Shown here in pieces: positions 34,222 to 43,658 of a stretch of 64,000 nucleotides of DNA. The stretch is from the NCBI RefSeq assembly GCF_030845195.1, contig NZ_CP132543.1, forward strand, positions 1 to 64,000. Reading direction: 5' to 3'. Below the pieces are notes generated by a model that saw only the letters and a list, made by a program, of their open reading frames with translations, was not told the origin of the DNA and made no database searches. The position numbers and the translations under genes were made by a program. The first letter of the stretch is position 1. Every line of letters starts with the position of its first letter. This stretch comes from Sanyastnella coralliicola. GTDB lineage: Bacteria; Bacteroidota; Bacteroidia; Flavobacteriales_D; Sanyastnellaceae.

Positions 34222-35052
34222 TCAAATATCATCATTCTGAGTTAAGGCCTGCTTACGCAACCACCTTTTGATACCAGCCTGCAGTTGTCCGCCTTTGATA
34301 TACGACTTGCTCATGATGCTGGTGGTCTTCTTTTTGAATTGGGCTAGCGCCGAATCGGACACGTGCTTCCAGGAAGCGAGCTCGTTGGCCACTTCTTGAT
34401 AACCTCGGTCGAGTTTTCCCAGATCAGACATGGCACTCACATTCCCGGTTCGGTAACGGTACACAGGAGATGGAATGGAACGATATTCTCCAGATGATGA
34501 AATCGACAGGTAGAACAACAAATCTTCAGAATGCGTCAAGCCTTCTTTGAATTGATAGGTCTTACCTTCTCGTCTTCGAATCATCCAAGTAGGTCCGAAG
34601 AAGCACGATTCATCGAGTGAGAGCAGTGCTTCGAAGGGATTGCCTGAAAAGCTGCGAGAGTTCACAGCCAGGTCTTTGCCGTTGTCATCGCTAAACAATT
34701 GCACAGCTCCGTCTACAAATTCAACTTCAGGATCATCGAAAAGGGGTAGGCGGGCTTCTAAGCTATTGGGTAGCAGTTGATCATCGGCATCCAAGAAGCA
34801 AAAGAAGTCACCGGTCATGGACTGGAGGCCACGATTTCGAGCGGCACTTACGCCAGCATTCGTTTGAGTGATCAAGTGAATACGTGGGTCGGAATACTGC
34901 TCAACAATTTGCAGACTGCCATCGGAGCTCCCGTCATTGATGCACCACAACTCCCAATGGTCATAGGCTTGATCTAAAACCGATTGAACGGCTTGTTCCA
35001 AGGTCTTTTCGGCGTTGAAAAAGGGAAGTATGATGCTTACGAGTGGTTTCAT
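34222..35052 (-). CDS. GT2-family glycosyltransferase
   Basis: 276 residues, cytoplasmic GT-A fold. N-terminal VSIILPFFNAEKTLEQAVQSVLDQ, NDGSSDGS for nucleotide-sugar contact, NAGVSAARNRGL and the FLDADD metal-binding DxD motif near residue 93. The C-terminal region is basic and helical, which may bind the membrane. Adds one sugar to the surface glycan made by this operon; the specificity cannot be read from sequence. ATG start overlapping the preceding gene's TGA by four bases. Confidence 0.93.
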   Translation of the reverse strand: MKPLVSIILPFFNAEKTLEQAVQSVLDQAYDHWELWCINDGSSDGSLQIVEQYSDPRIHLITQTNAGVSAARNRGLQSMTGDFFCFLDADDQLLPNSLEARLPLFDDPEVEFVDGAVQLFSDDNGKDLAVNSRSFSGNPFEALLSLDESCFFGPTWMIRRREGKTYQFKEGLTHSEDLLFYLSISSSGEYRSIPSPVYRYRTGNVSAMSDLGKLDRGYQEVANELASWKHVSDSALAQFKKKTTSIMSKSYIKGGQLQAGIKRWLRKQALTQNDDI

Positions 35053-36128
35053 TGAAGGAGTTCTTCAATGTAATCAACTTGTTGTTTATAGCTGCGGTCA
35101 TCACAGAATGCGCGACGCTTTGCCTGTAATTCAAGTGAGTTGAATGAAGCCGTATCGTTCAGCGCTTGTTCCATCAAGGTCATCCAGACGGCTTCTTCAT
35201 CTGCCATTTCGAAAAGCTCCAATTGCCAATAACTATCAAGAATATTGGAGACGATCACACGTCCAGTACTTAAGAACTCACAGATCTTATGCGGGTTCGC
35301 AACCTGCTCATATTCATCTGTTTGATAGGCCACCATAAATACATCTGCAGAAGCCAGACACTCGTGGTAGGCGCGACCTTGTAACGGGCCCAAAAGGGTG
35401 ACATTGGGAAGGGTCTTCAGTTCTTCTACGAAGTTAAGTGCTGCTTGACTCGGTTTCTTCATAAAGTCTCCTGCCTCGTGCACCCCGGCAAAATGAAAAT
35501 CGGCGTAATGGAATCGTTTGACGGCATTCAATACCCGTTCACGATCTAACAATTCAATCAACAGGTTCCCGCTGTATACCACGCGTGTCCGTGGGTGTGG
35601 ATTTGTCCATTCGGGAGCTGGAATTGCGTTGCATCCGTGACCAATATTGAAACTGCGCTCGTTCTTTTCCTTTAATCGTTCTTCAATAAATCGGGTGGTA
35701 CAAAGACAAAGGTCGGCCGTAGCTGCGGCGCGTTTCCACTCAAAATCTTGGTTGAGATCTACCACATGATGAATCGAGGTAGCCCCTTTGATTACATTCA
35801 AATCAAAGAATCGCGAGTTATCAAATGACCAAATGATATCGGGTTTTCCTTTGGTAATCGAGGCAATCTTAATGAGCTCTCTACGCTGTAATTGTTTAGC
35901 AATAATCGCAGGAAGTTTTCGCAGTCCTTTAAACGGGTGCCAAGACATGATGCGAAGATTCTCTATACCTTCAATTGTTCTAGGTTCAGCAGATCCTCCA
36001 GGTGGTTCGATGAAGACGACATCATTGCCACGACGAGCTAATTCTAATGCGTAGTGGTGCTTAGAAAGTAGCTGTTCTGCCCAAGGCTCAGGCGAGATAA
36101 TCCAGATTATTTTTTCCTCGAAATTCAA
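35049..36128 (-). CDS. GT4-type glycosyltransferase
   Basis: 359 residues. Rossmann-type GT-B protein: first domain IIWIISPEPWAEQLLSKHHYALELARRGNDVVFIEPPGG; second domain TRVVYSGNLLIELLDRERVLNAV, then LGPLQGRAYHECLASADVFMVAYQTDEYEQVANPHKICEFLSTGRVIVSN, in which the glutamate of KICEFLS lies at the usual donor-binding site. Resembles exopolysaccharide glycosyltransferases such as the TuaH group. The start appears to be TTG at 36128, overlapping the stop of the upstream gene; no ATG lies near, and the position is consistent with coupled translation. Confidence 0.88.
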   Translation of the reverse strand: MNFEEKIIWIISPEPWAEQLLSKHHYALELARRGNDVVFIEPPGGSAEPRTIEGIENLRIMSWHPFKGLRKLPAIIAKQLQRRELIKIASITKGKPDIIWSFDNSRFFDLNVIKGATSIHHVVDLNQDFEWKRAAATADLCLCTTRFIEERLKEKNERSFNIGHGCNAIPAPEWTNPHPRTRVVYSGNLLIELLDRERVLNAVKRFHYADFHFAGVHEAGDFMKKPSQAALNFVEELKTLPNVTLLGPLQGRAYHECLASADVFMVAYQTDEYEQVANPHKICEFLSTGRVIVSNILDSYWQLELFEMADEEAVWMTLMEQALNDTASFNSLELQAKRRAFCDDRSYKQQVDYIEELLQ

Positions 36129-37357
36129 GACCTCCCGAAGATAGCCCGTTTGATCTGACGGGCCCCGAGTTTTATGAGGAATCGGTGCATTTTATGCTTG
36201 AAGGTCAAATTCGGTTGCTGACGGTGCTCAAAAGCCAGTGATTCTTGAAAGAGTTGCTTGTCAATTGGGCGTTTTTCAACCTTCTCCAAGGCGGTTCCAA
36301 GATGTTGCGCATTTTTCTTCCAATCCAACTGCTCATCGGCGTGTAGTAAGGTTCTTTGTTGCCAGCTTTCCAGTTGCTCACGATCATCAACCGCGCGTTG
36401 CATCGCGTTACTCAAGGCTTCAACGTTCACCTCGTTCATTGGCCAGTAGTACTGGTCTTCTCGTTTCCAGTGCTTTTCTACGCTAACGCGGAATCCGTTT
36501 TCCCCCTCGTTGATGAATTCATTCATTGGGGCTTCGTCGGGTACAATAGCTGGAAGTCCGCTAGCGAGGGCCTCAGGTAACGAAAGACCTATGCCGTCAA
36601 GACGAGAAGGGTACACATACCAATCTCCTTCGTGATAGAGTCCTGGTGGAGGCACTTCTTTATTGATCCAAACAATGCGTTGGTCTGATTCTACGGCTGT
36701 CTGTAATTCTGGGAAATCAGAAAGTGGACGTTGGGCGTGAAGTATCAGTTGAATATCCTCATTCGGAAGTCTTTTGAAAGCCTTTACGCACAGATCGGTT
36801 CCCTTGCGATCAGGGTTGTAGCCTAGGGAGTGAAAGAAGCGGAAACCGCGTTCCGCCCGTTCAGGGCTAGAGTACAACGAAAGATCTACGCCCCAAGGAA
36901 CATACATGGCACCAGGCAAGTGTTCGAAGACGCTGTAATGACGTTTGGTGTTGCAGAGCAGGAAGTCATAATGAGCGAAAAAGGGAGTGGTGGAATCAGT
37001 GTAGTAATCGATGTATGCACCGATCAACGGTCGATCTTTTAAGCCCAGTAAACGGTGGATGACATCCCAACTGTGTTGTTCGTTGAAGAGAAGGTAAGCG
37101 GGATTTTCGCGCTTCATCCAAGCGCTGAAGTCGTTCCAATCAATGGTGGTTCGAAGCGCCCCAGGCAAGAATTCGCCCCAATGCACAAAGTCTTGAGCCC
37201 ATTTGGGGTCATTGTGCGGGAATTCATCACCGGCACGCGCATACACGCGTATGGTGAATCGCTCCTGAAGCGCAGCTATGTACGCAAGAGAGACGTGAGT
37301 TGCGCCGCGTTCGAACCAGGTGCTAATGATTCCGAGAACCGGCTTTGTGGCCTTCAT
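36125..37357 (-). CDS. GT4-type glycosyltransferase, first gene of the operon
   Basis: 410 residues. GT-B fold: VLGIISTWFERGATHVSLAYIAAL, then a donor domain with GYNPDRKGTDLCVKAFKRLPNEDIQLILHA, VYPSRLDGIGLSLPEALASGLPAIVPDEAPMNEFI (the E-x7-E type motif, EALASGLP) and a basic C-terminus (MHRFLIKLGARQIKR). GTG 37360 and ATG 37357 are adjacent possible starts; ATG is used. The stop overlaps the next gene. Carries a 13-bp word read FRVS, a frame distinct from the AxAE copies. Confidence 0.9.
   Translation of the reverse strand: MKATKPVLGIISTWFERGATHVSLAYIAALQERFTIRVYARAGDEFPHNDPKWAQDFVHWGEFLPGALRTTIDWNDFSAWMKRENPAYLLFNEQHSWDVIHRLLGLKDRPLIGAYIDYYTDSTTPFFAHYDFLLCNTKRHYSVFEHLPGAMYVPWGVDLSLYSSPERAERGFRFFHSLGYNPDRKGTDLCVKAFKRLPNEDIQLILHAQRPLSDFPELQTAVESDQRIVWINKEVPPPGLYHEGDWYVYPSRLDGIGLSLPEALASGLPAIVPDEAPMNEFINEGENGFRVSVEKHWKREDQYYWPMNEVNVEALSNAMQRAVDDREQLESWQQRTLLHADEQLDWKKNAQHLGTALEKVEKRPIDKQLFQESLAFEHRQQPNLTFKHKMHRFLIKLGARQIKRAIFGRS
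36481..36493 (-). repeat. 13-bp iterated word, TTCCGCGTTAGCG
   Basis: Exact copy on the minus strand, which is the coding strand; N=T; read Phe-Arg-Val-Ser. Confidence 0.85.
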
Positions 37358-37381
37358 CACGGCCTAAAGGTAAGGAACGGC

Positions 37382-40300
37382 CTAATTGCAGGGAAGTCCA
37401 ATCGTCGAAAGAAAGCCGAGAAGATCAGCCACGTTCACTTGATCATCGCCTGTTAGATCAGCTTGACAGTTCGCCGTACAACCGAAATCGCCAAGAAGGG
37501 TCAGTAGATCGGTGGTGTTCACTTCGCCATCTCCGTTGAAGTCTCCCGGGCAGTCACCTAGGCTAGCGCCGAATCTCAACACGTATCCGTCGTATTCCCC
37601 AAGAGAAGATCGGGATGTGACATCGCCATTATCATCTGTGATAATCATCGTCCGCTCAAACTCTCCTCCGATTACCATGGAGTCATCATTTTGAGCTAGA
37701 GCTAACGACTTATTTCGACCGATATCACCACTAAAGATGATGTGAGCATTAAGTACACCTGTTGTGTCGTATTGAGCAATGAAAGTGCGTTCGTTTAAAA
37801 CATCGTAAGACACGATATTCCCATCTGAAGAAGCAAGCGAACCTGTGAGATTCACCATTCCACTCACGCTGATTACATCGTTTTGAAGTGTCATTTGTCC
37901 TGCCTCAGCGTTGAAGCTACTGGTAGTTACGTTGGTGGCCGAGCTTAAGTCACCGCTCACCGTGTACTTCAGGAGGAAAACATCGTTCGAGTTTCCAGAG
38001 CTCAAGTCGATGGTTCCAGTTGATCCCTCGAAAGTTTGAGTGCCAGAGAATTGTCCGAGTACGAAGAGGGATCCATTCGAGCTGATCTTCATCTCCGTGA
38101 CATCTGTGCCATTTCCGCCGGCTAAGTGAGCCCAGCGGTAGCTTCCATCACCTTCATAGGCTACAATCACCATGTCATTGGAGCCACCACCTGGAATGGC
38201 CGGTGCAGCCCCAGCTGGATCGAACACCACATTGAAACGCTTAATAGCCGCCATGTAGATGCGATCATCGTCTCCGACTTGAATGTCAACGGCGTAGTCG
38301 TTCGAGGTAGAACCAAAAGAGTTTGCCCAAAGCAATGCACCATTGAGGTCGAGTTTAGCCAAGAAGATATCACTGTTACCATTGTCGCTAAGGGTGGTTC
38401 CGGCATCCAACTCTAAGTTCCCTTGGAAGCCACCAGCTATGAGTAGATAATCGTCTTTTACCTCAATGTCATAGGCGTTTTGAATAGCATTTTGATTGAG
38501 GTATGTTTCTTTCCAGATGAGGTTGAGGTCGCTATCAAGCTTCATCAAAATAAGCCCAGCGAGATTGTTGATATTAGCGGGTTCTGTAGCCAGTCCACTA
38601 GGGCCCTCGAACGTAAAATCACCGAAGTAACTACCGAAGACGTAGATATTGTCGTCGCTATCGACATCCAGCCCTCTCAATTGGAAATTATTCGAACCAC
38701 TTAACGTAGCTAATCCTTGTTCACTACCAGTGGCATCCTTCAAAGAGATGAACGCGCTTTGCGAACCGTTTGATTGAACAGTGTTGCCTTCATCTGTGAA
38801 GAGTTGTCCTTCAAAATATCCTGCACTCACTATTGAACCATCATTTAACAACACCAGCTCAGTCGTTGCGTTGGAACCTCCACTAAGAGGATTCACTCCG
38901 AGGCCAAAGTCAAAGCTTCCCATCGCGTTATGCTTGGTAACGTAAAGATTGGCCCCACTTACGGCGTTGTAGTCCAATGCTAGTCCTCCTCCATTGGGGT
39001 CAAGGTCTAGCAGATCTTGTCCATTCCCAACGGAATACACTTCATCAACAGCACTAAAAGCCGCGCTAATTCCTTCGGCAAAACTGGAGCTGGCTACCTG
39101 ATCATACCAAAGCAATTCATTATTCGCGTCATACACGGCAGTGAAAGCATCCGTAGCTTGCGTAGAGGCTTGCACAGAACTGCCATTAGGATTCAATTCT
39201 ACACTTCCAGTAAAGTACCCTGAAATGACAGCATCATGATCATTGTTCAGGTCTAGACTAAGTACACGATCGTTGCTGTTGTTGCCGAGATTCATAGCGC
39301 TGATGTAGCTCCCGTCGTCGAGATAGCGCGCAAGGAAGATATCATCTGAACCATTAGAAGAAAGGCTCGCCGTTCCAGCGCTAGCGTCAAAGTCAACAGT
39401 CGAACGGAAAGTACCTGTGACCGCAATTTCTCCATCATTCCAATCAAGATCATAACCCGCATCGGCACTTGTCCAGCCCATGGCATTGACCCATCGGAAC
39501 GTCCCATCATTCTGGTAAGAGGCTACGAAGATATCGTCGTTTCCTACCGCAACTGTAGTGGTATTTCCAGCGCCAGGATCAAAGTCTTTCGTTCCCCTGA
39601 ATTTTCCAGTAACATAGAAATTACCCGCATCGTCTAAAGCAAGTTGGTTGGGATAGTCGAAGTTCAGGGTCCCTTCAACACTTGTTCCCCAATTGTAAGA
39701 ACCGGTTCCGGTGGTGTATGACGAAAACCAAATCTGCTGACCGCCGGCCAAAGCTCCTGGAGTGGAAACCAAATCTTCGCCCGCACCAGGGTCAAGGTCA
39801 AGTGTCTGACTAAAAGCTCCGGTGGTAATCACTTGCGTGCCATCAATCACAAGGCTTGAGCCACTCTCGGCACCAGGCCCAGTAAGAAGCTGTGCCCATC
39901 GATAGTCGCCATTGCTATTGTATGAAACGATCATCGCATCTGACTCATTCGGTTCAAATGCCGTCATTGTATTTGAGGGGTCGCTTGGATCAGGGAAGAA
40001 AGTATTTCCGAAAGTGCCAATGACGTAGATATTGTCATTCGCATCTACAGCGACATCGTTGTAGCGAGAATTACTGCCTGCGTTAAAAGCTTGTGCCCAA
40101 ATCAATGCGCCATTGGCGTCGTACACCACGATGAATGGGCGTTCAGAACTTGGACTAGAGGTGGTAATGGGGAAGTACGAAGGGGAAGGATCAACATCTA
40201 CGGTTCCACGGAATTGACCAACGATCACCAAATCGCCTTGGTTGTTGATCACAGAGCTGATGGGCTCCATCCGATTTCCCTCTCCACTTGCAAAGGAACG

Positions 40301-40393
40301 CAGCCAATCTGTTTCAAATTGGGCGTTTGCACTCAATGGGTTCATGCTCAGGATCATTGCCAAGCATCCCATGAGGATTCTCACTGTATTCAT
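37382..40393 (-). CDS. Giant secreted repeat protein with C-terminal dockerin-like domain
   Basis: 1003 residues. Signal peptide NTVRILMGCLAMILSMNPLSANAQ. The body is a run of about 50-60-residue repeats of the SBBP/propeller type, each with a strand like DIFVASYQNDGTFRWVNAMG or DIFLAKLDLNGALLWANSFG. The last 60 residues form a two-repeat dockerin-like calcium domain (GDFNGDGEVNTTDLLTLLGDF, then DLTGDDQVNVADLLGFLSTIG) ending PCN. No type A or B sorting domain. The ATG is 40393; GTG 40396 is adjacent. It lies upstream of the polysaccharide operon on the same strand, 24 bp apart, and could be cotranscribed. Function unknown; a surface or matrix role is likely. Confidence 0.82.
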   Translation of the reverse strand: MNTVRILMGCLAMILSMNPLSANAQFETDWLRSFASGEGNRMEPISSVINNQGDLVIVGQFRGTVDVDPSPSYFPITTSSPSSERPFIVVYDANGALIWAQAFNAGSNSRYNDVAVDANDNIYVIGTFGNTFFPDPSDPSNTMTAFEPNESDAMIVSYNSNGDYRWAQLLTGPGAESGSSLVIDGTQVITTGAFSQTLDLDPGAGEDLVSTPGALAGGQQIWFSSYTTGTGSYNWGTSVEGTLNFDYPNQLALDDAGNFYVTGKFRGTKDFDPGAGNTTTVAVGNDDIFVASYQNDGTFRWVNAMGWTSADAGYDLDWNDGEIAVTGTFRSTVDFDASAGTASLSSNGSDDIFLARYLDDGSYISAMNLGNNSNDRVLSLDLNNDHDAVISGYFTGSVELNPNGSSVQASTQATDAFTAVYDANNELLWYDQVASSSFAEGISAAFSAVDEVYSVGNGQDLLDLDPNGGGLALDYNAVSGANLYVTKHNAMGSFDFGLGVNPLSGGSNATTELVLLNDGSIVSAGYFEGQLFTDEGNTVQSNGSQSAFISLKDATGSEQGLATLSGSNNFQLRGLDVDSDDNIYVFGSYFGDFTFEGPSGLATEPANINNLAGLILMKLDSDLNLIWKETYLNQNAIQNAYDIEVKDDYLLIAGGFQGNLELDAGTTLSDNGNSDIFLAKLDLNGALLWANSFGSTSNDYAVDIQVGDDDRIYMAAIKRFNVVFDPAGAAPAIPGGGSNDMVIVAYEGDGSYRWAHLAGGNGTDVTEMKISSNGSLFVLGQFSGTQTFEGSTGTIDLSSGNSNDVFLLKYTVSGDLSSATNVTTSSFNAEAGQMTLQNDVISVSGMVNLTGSLASSDGNIVSYDVLNERTFIAQYDTTGVLNAHIIFSGDIGRNKSLALAQNDDSMVIGGEFERTMIITDDNGDVTSRSSLGEYDGYVLRFGASLGDCPGDFNGDGEVNTTDLLTLLGDFGCTANCQADLTGDDQVNVADLLGFLSTIGLPCN

Positions 40394-40544
40394 CACTGGT
40401 TAGGTTAGCCTTTTCAGACACATTAAAGATACGAAAGTTTGAGTTCATCGGGTGTTTCGGATGACCTAGGGACCGCTCATCAACAATCTGAATTAGATGA
40501 TGACTTGCTTTGTATCTTGCTCATCAACCGAAAGAAATCCGATC

Positions 40545-43500
40545 ATGAATAGCTTACCAAAATTCGTGCCGACGCTCGTCGGACTGCTCCTATTTTCCCT
40601 TGCTGGATTCGCTCAAGTAGACATGGATCAATTTAAGAACATGGACATGCGCCATGTAGGTCCTGGTACAATGAGTGGACGTGTCACATCTATTGACGTT
40701 GTGCGCGATCAACCAAACGTCATTTATGTTGGAACAGCCTCTGGTGGACTCTGGAAATCTGTATCCGGAGGAATCACATGGGAGCCCATTTTTGATGATC
40801 AAGCCGTTCAGTCTATTGGTGCGTTGAAGATTGATCCTAGCAACCCAGATGTGATCTGGGCCGGTACTGGAGAAGGGAATCCTAGAAACTCCCACACTTC
40901 AGGAGCAGGGATCTACAAAAGTATTGACGGTGGAAAGCATTGGACTTTGATGGGATTGGAAGGAACGAAAACGATCCATAGAATCATCGTTCACAGAAAC
41001 GATCCAAATACCGTGTGGGTAGCAGCTCCCGGTTCAGCATGGGGCCCATCTGAAGACAGAGGTATCTACAAAACCACAGATGGCGGTGAGACTTGGAACA
41101 AAGTACTCTACGTCAATGACGAAACGGGTTGTGCAGATTTGATCGTTGACCCAGTAAATCCTAATAAACTCTTTGCAGCCATGTGGGAACACGGCCGCAA
41201 GCCATGGACTTTCAATTCAGGGGGTGAAGGCTCGGGCCTCTACGTCAGCTTCGATGGTGGTGAAACTTGGACGGAACGTACAGAAGAAGACGGATTGCCA
41301 AAAGGAGATCTTGGTCGTATCGGACTCGCGGTTTCTGCAGCGAATCCAAACGTGGTGTACGCCCTAGTAGAAGCTAAGAAGAACGGTTTATATAAAAGCA
41401 CTGATGGAGGTTTCGAATGGGAACTGGTTTCAACGAAGAACATTGGAAATCGTCCGTTCTACTACGCAGACATTTACGCCCACCCTGGTGATGAAAACAC
41501 ACTTTTCAATCTTTACTCAATGGTAAGCAAGAGTATTGATGGAGGAAAGAACTTCAATGTTATCCTGCCTTACAGCGGGGTACACCCAGATCACCACGCG
41601 TTCTACATCCACCCAGATGATCATAACTACATGATCAATGGAAATGACGGGGGATTAAATATTAGTCGTGACGGAGGAAAAGATTGGGAGTTCATTACCA
41701 ATCTGCCTGTTGGTCAGTTCTACCATATCAATTACGACATGGCAACTCCGTACCATGTGTATGGGGGAATGCAAGACAACGGTTCGTGGCAAGGTCCAGG
41801 ATATGTGTGGCACAGCGGAGGTATTCGCAATGAAGACTGGCAAGAAATCAGCTTCGGCGACGGATTCGATGTAGTTCCCGATCCTTCAGATTTGAATTAT
41901 GCGTATTCGATGTCTCAGGGAGGTTATGTCTCTCGGGTGAATATTGAAACGGGTGATATGCGTTTCATTCAGCCAAGACATCCGGAGGGTGAAACGCTTC
42001 GATTCAACTGGAACGCCGCAATCGCTGCTGACCCGCACAATGAGAACGGAGTGTACTTCGGCAGTCAATACCTCCACCGATCAGCTGATCATGGTGAAAG
42101 CTGGGAGATTATCTCACCAGACTTGACTACCAATGACACCACGAAGCAACAGCAAGCAATTTCTGGTGGTTTGAGCATAGATGCTACTGGAGCTGAGAAC
42201 TTCACATGTATTCTCTGTATTGAGCCAAGTATTCACGATAAAGACGTGATTTGGGTGGGTACTGACGACGGACATGTTCAGGTAACCCGTGACGGTGGAA
42301 AGGTGTGGCAAGAACAAAGTGAGCGTTTGAAAGGACTTCCAGAAGGAAGCTGGATTGCTCAGATCATCGCATCCCCTCACAACCCGGCTGAGGCTTTCGT
42401 GGTCGCAAATAACTACAGAAGAAACGATTGGAACCCATATGTGTACCACACCACAGATTACGGCGGCAAATGGACACGCATCGTTGATGAAGAGATGGTT
42501 TCAGGTCATTCATTGAGTCTGGTTCAAGATCCAATTGAAGAGAATCTACTCTTCCTAGGTACGGAAAATGGACTGTATGTGTCATTTGATAAAGGGTCGA
42601 ACTGGAACAAATGGGAGCATGATTACCCTGCAGTGAGCACGATGGACCTCAAGATTCACCCACGTGAACATGATTTGATCATCGGTACTTTTGGTCGCGG
42701 TGTGTATATCCTTGATGATATTCGTCCGTTACGCGCTACCGCGGAATCGGAACTGCCTGCCTTGAAAATCTTTGAGCCAAACACAGCCCTAATTCATTCA
42801 TGGAAACGTCCTCGAGGAGCTCGTTTTGGTGCAGACCACCTCTGGGCTGGTTCCAACAAGCGCAGCGGAGCGGCTCTTAGCTGGTACGTACTTCCTGACA
42901 GCATGGATGCTGAAGAAATGGATACGAAGGCAAACCTCTATGTATTGGCTATGAATGGAGATACGCTTCGTTCTCTCGAGCTTTCACCAGACAGCGGGGT
43001 GACACGCAGCAGCTGGTGGATGGACACCAAAGGGGTGAATTTCCCAAGCCGCAGAAAACGTAACGACGATTCAGAACCAGGAGGTGGGCCAACCGCTCTT
43101 CCAGGAGATTACAAACTTGTACTTGAATACAAAGGGATGAAAGACAGCACCATCCTAACAATCGATGTAGACGAGCGCATGGAATACGATGCTGCGGTGG
43201 CCGAAGCTGCACGCGAGCATGAATTGAACGTGCAGTCAGTAATCGAACGTGCTGAAGAGACCTTCACACGCATCCGTGAGGCACAAGACATCATTGGCTT
43301 TGTGAATAAGCAAATCACGATAGCTGAAGATACTTTGTTGAACGATCTCAAGTCGCAAGCTGACTCGCTCAACGGCGTATTGAAAGACCTAGAACATCGC
43401 TTTATGCGTCCTGAAGAGGAAGAAGGATACGACAGTGTAACAGAGCGAATCATGTCGCACATCTGGACGGCATACTCCTATGCAGACTTTGGACGTGCAC

Positions 43501-43658
43501 CAGGGCAAAATGCCATCAACGCACTCGACAAGGCAAAACGCGAAGTAGACCTCGTGATCGAAGACGTCAATGCTTTCTTCAATGGTGATTGGAAAGCGTG
43601 GCAAGAAGAAGTAGAAAAGACGGTGATGTCACCGTTCAAAGACTGGGGTGATCTTTAA
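40545..43658 (+). CDS. Secreted Asp-box (BNR/VPS10-like) propeller protein
   Basis: 1037 residues. Signal peptide MNSLPKFVPTLVGLLLFSLAGFAQ. About eleven Asp-box repeats of the S/D-x-D-G-G-x-x-W type are visible (DGGKHWTLM, DGGETWNKV, DGGETWTER, DGGKNFNVI, DGGKDWEFI, DGGKVWQEQ), as in sortilin/VPS10-type ten-bladed propellers. The C-terminal 220 residues form a beta domain and a long helical region (EAAREHELNVQSVIERAEETFTRI). No type IX tag, so probably periplasmic or outer-membrane associated. The family is common in Bacteroidota and often called glycosyl hydrolase, without proof. TATCTTGC 25 bases upstream is a weak promoter box. Contains a 13-bp word read ATAE. Confidence 0.85.
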   Translation: MNSLPKFVPTLVGLLLFSLAGFAQVDMDQFKNMDMRHVGPGTMSGRVTSIDVVRDQPNVIYVGTASGGLWKSVSGGITWEPIFDDQAVQSIGALKIDPSNPDVIWAGTGEGNPRNSHTSGAGIYKSIDGGKHWTLMGLEGTKTIHRIIVHRNDPNTVWVAAPGSAWGPSEDRGIYKTTDGGETWNKVLYVNDETGCADLIVDPVNPNKLFAAMWEHGRKPWTFNSGGEGSGLYVSFDGGETWTERTEEDGLPKGDLGRIGLAVSAANPNVVYALVEAKKNGLYKSTDGGFEWELVSTKNIGNRPFYYADIYAHPGDENTLFNLYSMVSKSIDGGKNFNVILPYSGVHPDHHAFYIHPDDHNYMINGNDGGLNISRDGGKDWEFITNLPVGQFYHINYDMATPYHVYGGMQDNGSWQGPGYVWHSGGIRNEDWQEISFGDGFDVVPDPSDLNYAYSMSQGGYVSRVNIETGDMRFIQPRHPEGETLRFNWNAAIAADPHNENGVYFGSQYLHRSADHGESWEIISPDLTTNDTTKQQQAISGGLSIDATGAENFTCILCIEPSIHDKDVIWVGTDDGHVQVTRDGGKVWQEQSERLKGLPEGSWIAQIIASPHNPAEAFVVANNYRRNDWNPYVYHTTDYGGKWTRIVDEEMVSGHSLSLVQDPIEENLLFLGTENGLYVSFDKGSNWNKWEHDYPAVSTMDLKIHPREHDLIIGTFGRGVYILDDIRPLRATAESELPALKIFEPNTALIHSWKRPRGARFGADHLWAGSNKRSGAALSWYVLPDSMDAEEMDTKANLYVLAMNGDTLRSLELSPDSGVTRSSWWMDTKGVNFPSRRKRNDDSEPGGGPTALPGDYKLVLEYKGMKDSTILTIDVDERMEYDAAVAEAAREHELNVQSVIERAEETFTRIREAQDIIGFVNKQITIAEDTLLNDLKSQADSLNGVLKDLEHRFMRPEEEEGYDSVTERIMSHIWTAYSYADFGRAPGQNAINALDKAKREVDLVIEDVNAFFNGDWKAWQEEVEKTVMSPFKDWGDL
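42734..42746 (-). repeat. 13-bp iterated word, TTCCGCGGTAGCG
   Basis: Exact copy on the minus strand, N=G; the coding strand reads Ala-Thr-Ala-Glu. Confidence 0.85.

Noticed and set aside
37382..37600. Dockerin-like tails as evidence for a cellulosome
   Set aside because: No cohesin, scaffoldin or cellulase gene is seen in the window, and the protein bodies are not plant-wall hydrolases.
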